Assembly (NCBI GenBank): GCA_025351795.1
Contig: JANXVG010000072.1
Location: forward strand, 56,854 to 120,853
DNA length: 64,000 nucleotides
Reading direction: 5' to 3'
Origin: Salinibacterium sp.
GTDB taxonomy: Bacteria > Actinomycetota > Actinomycetes > Actinomycetales > Microbacteriaceae
The notes under the pieces were generated by a model that saw nothing but the letters and a program-made list of their open reading frames with translations, did no database searches and was not told the origin of the DNA. Position numbers and translations under genes: made by a program. Positions within the stretch are counted from its first letter, which is position 1. Each line of letters starts with the position of its first letter. This document shows, in pieces, positions 60,110-64,000 of this stretch.

Positions 60110-61095
60110 TGCCCGTGTCGCGCGAACGGTCGCTTGTTACCGGAGCCAACGGTCAAGACGGTACCTATCTCGTGGAAGCATTGCTCGCGACGGGGGACGA
60201 CGTGTACGCCATGTGCCACTCGGCCGACGGCGCTGAGCGCCTGCGGTCACTGCATCCCACCGTCACCGCTACGGTTGGCGACCTCGCTGACGAGGGGGCC
60301 ATCCACGCGCTCATTGATAGCACGCAGCCCACGCGCGTCTTCAACCTTGCGGGAAACACGTCGGTAGCCCGCTCATGGGAGTACCCCGCTGCGACCGCCG
60401 ATGTGCTCGGGGTCGGCCCGATCCGAATATATGACGCATTGTGGAAGCTGTCGCAGAGAACGGGCATCAAGCCACGCATGCTCCAGGCGTCGAGCGCCGA
60501 AATTTTTGGCAATGCCGCTCAGGTTCCGCAGACCGAGAGCACGCCGCGTCGCCCGGTCACGCCGTATGGCGCGGCAAAGGGATTCGCTCACGATATGGCC
60601 GGGGTCTACCGAGCTCGCGGCATGCACGTCAGCACCGCAATCCTCTACAACCACGAGTCACCGAGGCGGCCAGAGACGTTCGTCGCGCGCAAGATCACGA
60701 TGGCGGTCGCTCGAATCGCACTCGGTATGCAAGAGACCATCACTCTGGGCAACATCGATGCTTTCCGCGACTGGGGGTATGCACCGGACTACGTGCAGGC
60801 CATGATGCTGATCATTTCGCGCGAGGAACCGGGAGACTTCATTGTTGCAACCGGGGAGTCGCACTCGGTACGCGAGTTTCTCGCTGAGGCGTTCGAGTGT
60901 GCCGGTGTCACGGATTGGCACAGCCGGGTCATCATCGATCCGGGGTTGTATCGCCCGGTCGATCCGTTGCAGCTCGTGGGTGACCCTGCTCTGCTCCGAT
61001 CAATCGGCTGGCAGCCGCAGGTCGGATTCACGGAGCTCGTGCGCATCATGGTGCTTGCCGACCTTGAACTACTTCGCGCTCCGGTCGCGGGCTAG
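60106..61095 (+). CDS. GDP-mannose 4,6-dehydratase-like SDR, second copy
   Basis: 329-aa paralogue of gmd. It keeps the cofactor loop VTGANGQDGTYLVEALL (11-27), ASSAEIFG (about 128), TPYGAAK (about 148-154) and NHESPRRPETFVARKITMAV. The substrate segment that reads [16 protein letters not shown] in the first copy is replaced by NTSVARSWEYPAATADV. A second dehydratase with a different GDP-hexose or a different product (for example for GDP-6-deoxy-D-talose or D-rhamnose) is plausible; no separate reductase gene was identified nearby. It closes the gmd-GT4 operon. Confidence 0.8.
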   Translation: MMPVSRERSLVTGANGQDGTYLVEALLATGDDVYAMCHSADGAERLRSLHPTVTATVGDLADEGAIHALIDSTQPTRVFNLAGNTSVARSWEYPAATADVLGVGPIRIYDALWKLSQRTGIKPRMLQASSAEIFGNAAQVPQTESTPRRPVTPYGAAKGFAHDMAGVYRARGMHVSTAILYNHESPRRPETFVARKITMAVARIALGMQETITLGNIDAFRDWGYAPDYVQAMMLIISREEPGDFIVATGESHSVREFLAEAFECAGVTDWHSRVIIDPGLYRPVDPLQLVGDPALLRSIGWQPQVGFTELVRIMVLADLELLRAPVAG

Positions 61096-61493
61096 GCACA
61101 GCTCTCCCGAGAACGTGGGGTGAGGTAGCGCGTGAGGCGCTGCGGGCTCGCACCGCCCCGTCACCGGCTCGCACCGCCCCCACCGCCCGCGAGAGTGCAG
61201 AAACGCATAGTGCGACGCGGCCAAGCTGTGCGTTTCTGCGCTCTCGTCCAGAGTTGCACGCGCAACCTTCCGTATCGCCATCCCGCACACCACCACCTCA
61301 GACACGCAGCGGAATAGAGAACAAAATTCGTATCAAGCCCGTTCACGCCGTCCCCAGAGTTGCCGGGAGGCCGTATCCTGCTCGTGCTGCAGCCGCGGTC
61401 GGGCCGTTCGCGTCGCTGTGAGATCACCGCCACGTTAGCCCGGCTAGAATTCTGTGTGCATCACCGCACCGCACCGCACGAAAGGAAATTTGC
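61096..61493. other. 398-bp intergenic region with direct and inverted repeats
   Basis: No gene is supported. It holds an exact 15-bp direct repeat GGCTCGCACCGCCCC (61145-61159 and 61166-61180, 21 bp apart), a 17-bp inverted repeat at 61191-61245, and the promoter of the DUF2142 gene (TAGAAT at 61444-61449). A purine-rich ribosome site (GAAAGGAAAT) lies before GTG 61494. Confidence 0.6.
61191..61245. repeat. Inverted repeat, 16 of 17 bp
   Basis: GAGAGTGCAGAAACGCA (61191-61207) pairs with TGCGTTTCTGCGCTCTC (61229-61245) with one mismatch, across a 21-nt spacer. It lies 96 bp after the gmd-like gene and could be a terminator or a scattered intergenic palindrome like those at 12.7, 13.8 and 20.8 kb. 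Confidence 0.75.
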
Positions 61494-63068
61494 GTGGGTT
61501 CGATCTCGACGACTGCACCGGATTCGGCGTCCATCCGTCAATCGACCCGTCGCAGGCCCCGGCTGTCTGTGCTGCTTCTCGCTCCCGTTCTGGCTGTGAT
61601 CGCGCTCACGGCGTGGTCGCTGGCCTCCCCTGTCGGGGCGAGCCCAGACGATGATTTCCACCTCACGAGCATCTGGTGTGCCAACGTCATCGGCGCCGCA
61701 ACCTGCCAACCGGGGAATACGGCGGGATCCCGGGTGGTGCCGAAAGCATTCGTGGGCAATCCGTGTTTTGTTCGGCAACCGGAGACGAGTGCGCAATGCG
61801 AAGCGACCGTTGTTGCCGCCAACTCGAGCGTGGTGGCGCAGACCGATCGCGGCAACTTTGTTGGCGGATACCCACCGTTATATTACGCGACGATGAGCGT
61901 GTTTGTCGGCCCCGATATTGCGACAAGTGTCGTCGTGATGCGCGTCGTGAACGTGCTGCTGTTCGTGGGCCTCACCACCGCCCTTTTCGTCTTCATGCCT
62001 CGGCGGCGTCGGCCCGTGCTCGTGTGGGGCTGGCTCGCCTCAACCGTGCCCCTGGGTCTGTTCATCATCGCCTCCAATAATCCCAGCTCGTGGGCCGTTA
62101 CGGGTGTGGGAACGTCGTGGATCGCCCTTCTGGCGTGGTTCGAGAGTTCCGGGCGTCGAAAGATTGCGCTTGGGGCGATATTCGCCATCGCCGTTCTGAT
62201 GGCCGCTGGTTCGCGCAGCGACGGAGCCATCTACGCGGGGCTGGGTATTGCCGTCGTTCTTGGTCTTACGTTCCAGCCGGCGCGCAAATTCTTCCTCGAC
62301 GCTATCCTGCCCGCGGTGCTCGCAGTCGTGTGTCTGGCGTTCTTTGTCACGGCGGGGCAGTCGTTGAGCGCTGTCAACGGATTCGGCCATGAAGCAGCTA
62401 CTGGCGGCGTACCGACCGGCACGTCCGGCTTGCTCATCGATAACATCCTCAACGTTCCGTCACTCTGGGCTGGTGTATTCGGGTCATGGGAACTTGGCTG
62501 GTTAGACACCGCCATGCCTGCCATCGTGGCCTTCGGGTCATTGGCCTGCTTCGTTGCGGTTGGCGTCGTCGGGTTCCGCAGTCTGGGGCGTCGCAAGGCG
62601 ATTGCGCTGGCCGTCGTTGTGCTTCTGCTCTGGGTGATTCCGGTATATGTGCTCACCAAGAGCGGAGATGCTGTCGGCAACCAAGTGCAGCCGCGCTACC
62701 TTTTGCCACTGATCGTGCTGTTCGCCGGACTGTTGGTGATGCAGGGCGGCGCACGACCGTTCAGGTTCACACGAGGACAGTTGATTCTTGTGGTGGCAAC
62801 CCTGTCGGTGGTGCAGGCTATTGCTCTGCACACCAACATGCGTCGCTATGTCACGGGGCTCGACCAGCAGGGTTTCAATCTCAATACCAACGCAGAGTGG
62901 TGGTGGAATATCGCGATTTCGCCGATGGCAGTCATGATTATCGGTTCGGTCGCATATGCAGGACTCCTAGCGATTCTGGCCCGGCATCTCAGTGGGAAGC
63001 GCGCGGACGTCGAACCGAGTCGCGAATCACTCCCAGTCTTGTCAGCGCCGGCCACACCCATTTCTTGA
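61494..63068 (+). CDS. DUF2142 multi-pass membrane protein, copy C
   Basis: 524-aa protein with about 11 hydrophobic segments, closely related to copy B at 44.1-45.6 kb: the first-loop motif SPVGASPDDDFHLTSIWC (about 45-62) and C-terminal QPRYLLPLIVLFAGLLVMQ, HTNMRRYVTGLD and WWWNIAISPMAV. Suggested GT-C-type function using polyprenyl-phosphate sugars, unproven. GTG start with GAAAGGAAAT upstream and a TAGAAT -10 at 61444. Its last 80 bp overlap the convergent amidotransferase gene. Confidence 0.8.
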   Translation: MGSISTTAPDSASIRQSTRRRPRLSVLLLAPVLAVIALTAWSLASPVGASPDDDFHLTSIWCANVIGAATCQPGNTAGSRVVPKAFVGNPCFVRQPETSAQCEATVVAANSSVVAQTDRGNFVGGYPPLYYATMSVFVGPDIATSVVVMRVVNVLLFVGLTTALFVFMPRRRRPVLVWGWLASTVPLGLFIIASNNPSSWAVTGVGTSWIALLAWFESSGRRKIALGAIFAIAVLMAAGSRSDGAIYAGLGIAVVLGLTFQPARKFFLDAILPAVLAVVCLAFFVTAGQSLSAVNGFGHEAATGGVPTGTSGLLIDNILNVPSLWAGVFGSWELGWLDTAMPAIVAFGSLACFVAVGVVGFRSLGRRKAIALAVVVLLLWVIPVYVLTKSGDAVGNQVQPRYLLPLIVLFAGLLVMQGGARPFRFTRGQLILVVATLSVVQAIALHTNMRRYVTGLDQQGFNLNTNAEWWWNIAISPMAVMIIGSVAYAGLLAILARHLSGKRADVEPSRESLPVLSAPATPIS

Positions 63069-64000
63069 CCGGATCGGTGCGCCACTCATCGTGGGCGCGT
63101 TCCGGCCGCGCAAGGTAGGTTTCGAGTTCGCCTGGAGCCCAGTTCATCTTCTTGATGACGAAGGCGGTGTCTTTGGCCAGGTCTTCGACGCTCGGGTACG
63201 CAATCTGCGACACCGCCTCGAGCGCGTGCGCACGCGATAGCTGCCCTGTCACGATAAGCGATGACAAGTGTGCACGGCGCTTATCGACGCCGAACTTTGT
63301 CGGCAGAATAGAGCCCTGGTAGAACCGCGTGAATACGCTCTCGTAGTGCTTGTAGGGGTACGGCTTGTAGCCGTACATCTTCACGAGTTCGGCGAGCGCG
63401 ACATCTTTTTTGAAGTCCAGGTAGTCGAGGAATGGCACCCATCGGGTGCCGGTGATGTGTCGGTGACGCAGAAACCGGAGGTTCGAGAACAGCGGGAACG
63501 ACGTGATTCGAACGCCGGCGTCTTTCGCGATTGCGCGAATGTTGGTGGCGTCGAGCTTGTCGCGCCACGACCACTGCAGTGGCATCCTGAGGCCCTCGGT
63601 GCTGAGGTTGTAGCCAGAGAGAATGTACGTGAGCCGGTATTTATCGGCCTGCTGGTAGCAGACGGCGAGCATCGCATTGTCGTAGAGCAGTTCAATGTCG
63701 ATCACGTCTGCATCGAAGAAAGCTTGCATGAGCGCCCGATACTCGGCCCAGTCGATGACGTAGGTGTAGAGATCGACCCCGAGCCGATCGATCAGCTCAG
63801 AGATGTTGTTTGCGGCGAGCTCGGTATCCCAACCGTTGTCCATGTGTACGGCGAGTGGGCGCAGCCCCAGTTGCACAGCTTGCACGAGGGCCCATGAGCT
63901 GTCGACACCCCCGCTGACTCCCACGATGCAGTCATACGGTCTGTTCTTGCCGTTGGCCTTCACACGATCGACAAGGTCAGCGAGGCGGATGCGGCGGGTC
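62989..64000 (-). CDS. N-acetyl sugar amidotransferase (PseA/WbpG-like), 5' truncated by window edge
   Basis: At least 336 residues; the frame remains open to the right edge (TRRIRLADLVDRVKANGKN before the PP-loop), so the N-terminus is outside. The ATP pyrophosphatase loop is GVSGGVDSSWAL, then HMDNGWDTE, TYVIDWAEY, LLYDNAMLAV and SGYNLSTEG. WbpG/PseA-type enzymes use ammonia from a HisH/HisF-like partner to convert an N-acetyl group to an acetamidino group on a nucleotide sugar. The partner genes would be expected just beyond the window. A GTG at 63963 is not the likely start. Confidence 0.85.
   Translation of the reverse strand, partial: TRRIRLADLVDRVKANGKNRPYDCIVGVSGGVDSSWALVQAVQLGLRPLAVHMDNGWDTELAANNISELIDRLGVDLYTYVIDWAEYRALMQAFFDADVIDIELLYDNAMLAVCYQQADKYRLTYILSGYNLSTEGLRMPLQWSWRDKLDATNIRAIAKDAGVRITSFPLFSNLRFLRHRHITGTRWVPFLDYLDFKKDVALAELVKMYGYKPYPYKHYESVFTRFYQGSILPTKFGVDKRRAHLSSLIVTGQLSRAHALEAVSQIAYPSVEDLAKDTAFVIKKMNWAPGELETYLARPERAHDEWRTDPVKKWVWPALTRLGVIRDSVRRPRASH

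Noticed and set aside
61046..61305. Minus-strand open frames over the 61-kb gap
   Set aside because: They translate the palindrome and direct repeats and overlap the gmd-like stop; composition is low-complexity.
1..64000. CRISPR array or cas genes
   Set aside because: No regularly spaced direct repeats of 24-40 bp and no Cas-like protein were seen.

Overview
The window is high-GC DNA from an actinobacterium, most likely of the Microbacteriaceae. I infer this from the gene content (an acyl-CoA carboxylase with an AccA3-type alpha chain and a small epsilon subunit, an LpdA-type quinone reductase without redox cysteines, trimeric purine nucleoside phosphorylase), from many GTG starts and 4-bp GTGA/ATGA overlaps, and from apparently leaderless promoters. 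No rRNA, tRNA, CRISPR array or insertion sequence was recognised. Genes cover more than 90% of the sequence.

Region 1 (1-11.1 kb) is a nucleoside uptake and salvage block. It holds two permeases of a BMP-type nucleoside ABC importer (the first cut by the left edge), cytidine deaminase, thymidine phosphorylase, a convergent nucleoside hydrolase, a divergent S-adenosylhomocysteine-hydrolase-like gene with an IclR regulator, adenosine deaminase, a PTS EIIA/EIIB pair with no EIIC, a phospho-sugar mutase and purine nucleoside phosphorylase. Together they would import nucleosides, deaminate and split them, and send the sugar phosphates to central metabolism.

Region 2 (11.2-28.1 kb) is mostly core metabolism: lpdA-type reductase, biotin carboxylase/BCCP, Maf, a TrmA-like RNA methyltransferase, a two-component system with an extra degenerate kinase-like membrane protein, the carboxylase epsilon and beta subunits, BirA, a PH-domain membrane protein, UDP-glucose dehydrogenase, a GtrA protein, and PurK/PurE. 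Between lpdA and accA3 sits a solitary AbiEi/DUF559-type gene bracketed by palindromic copies of a 10-bp core, the most element-like structure in the window. A 663-bp gap at 20.7-21.4 kb holds a series of strong hairpins and short repeats.

Region 3 (28.1-64 kb) is a large cell-surface polysaccharide locus. It has an LCP-family ligase and complete dTDP-L-rhamnose synthesis (rmlB/rmlD at 34.7-36.6 kb, rmlC/rmlA at 53.4-54.9 kb). It has a route to a dTDP-3-acetamido-3,6-dideoxyhexose (fused ketoisomerase/N-acetyltransferase plus aminotransferase), a WecE-like 4-aminotransferase, and GDP-fucose synthesis (gmd, fcl, plus a second gmd-like gene). It also has about ten glycosyltransferases, an ABC-2 polysaccharide exporter, a Wzx-like flippase, three DUF2142 membrane proteins, a DPM1/DUF2304 pair, and an N-acetyl-sugar amidotransferase cut by the right edge. 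Paralogous pairs (WsaF-like plus GT2, DUF2142, gmd, DegT) and two export systems suggest that more than one glycopolymer is encoded here.
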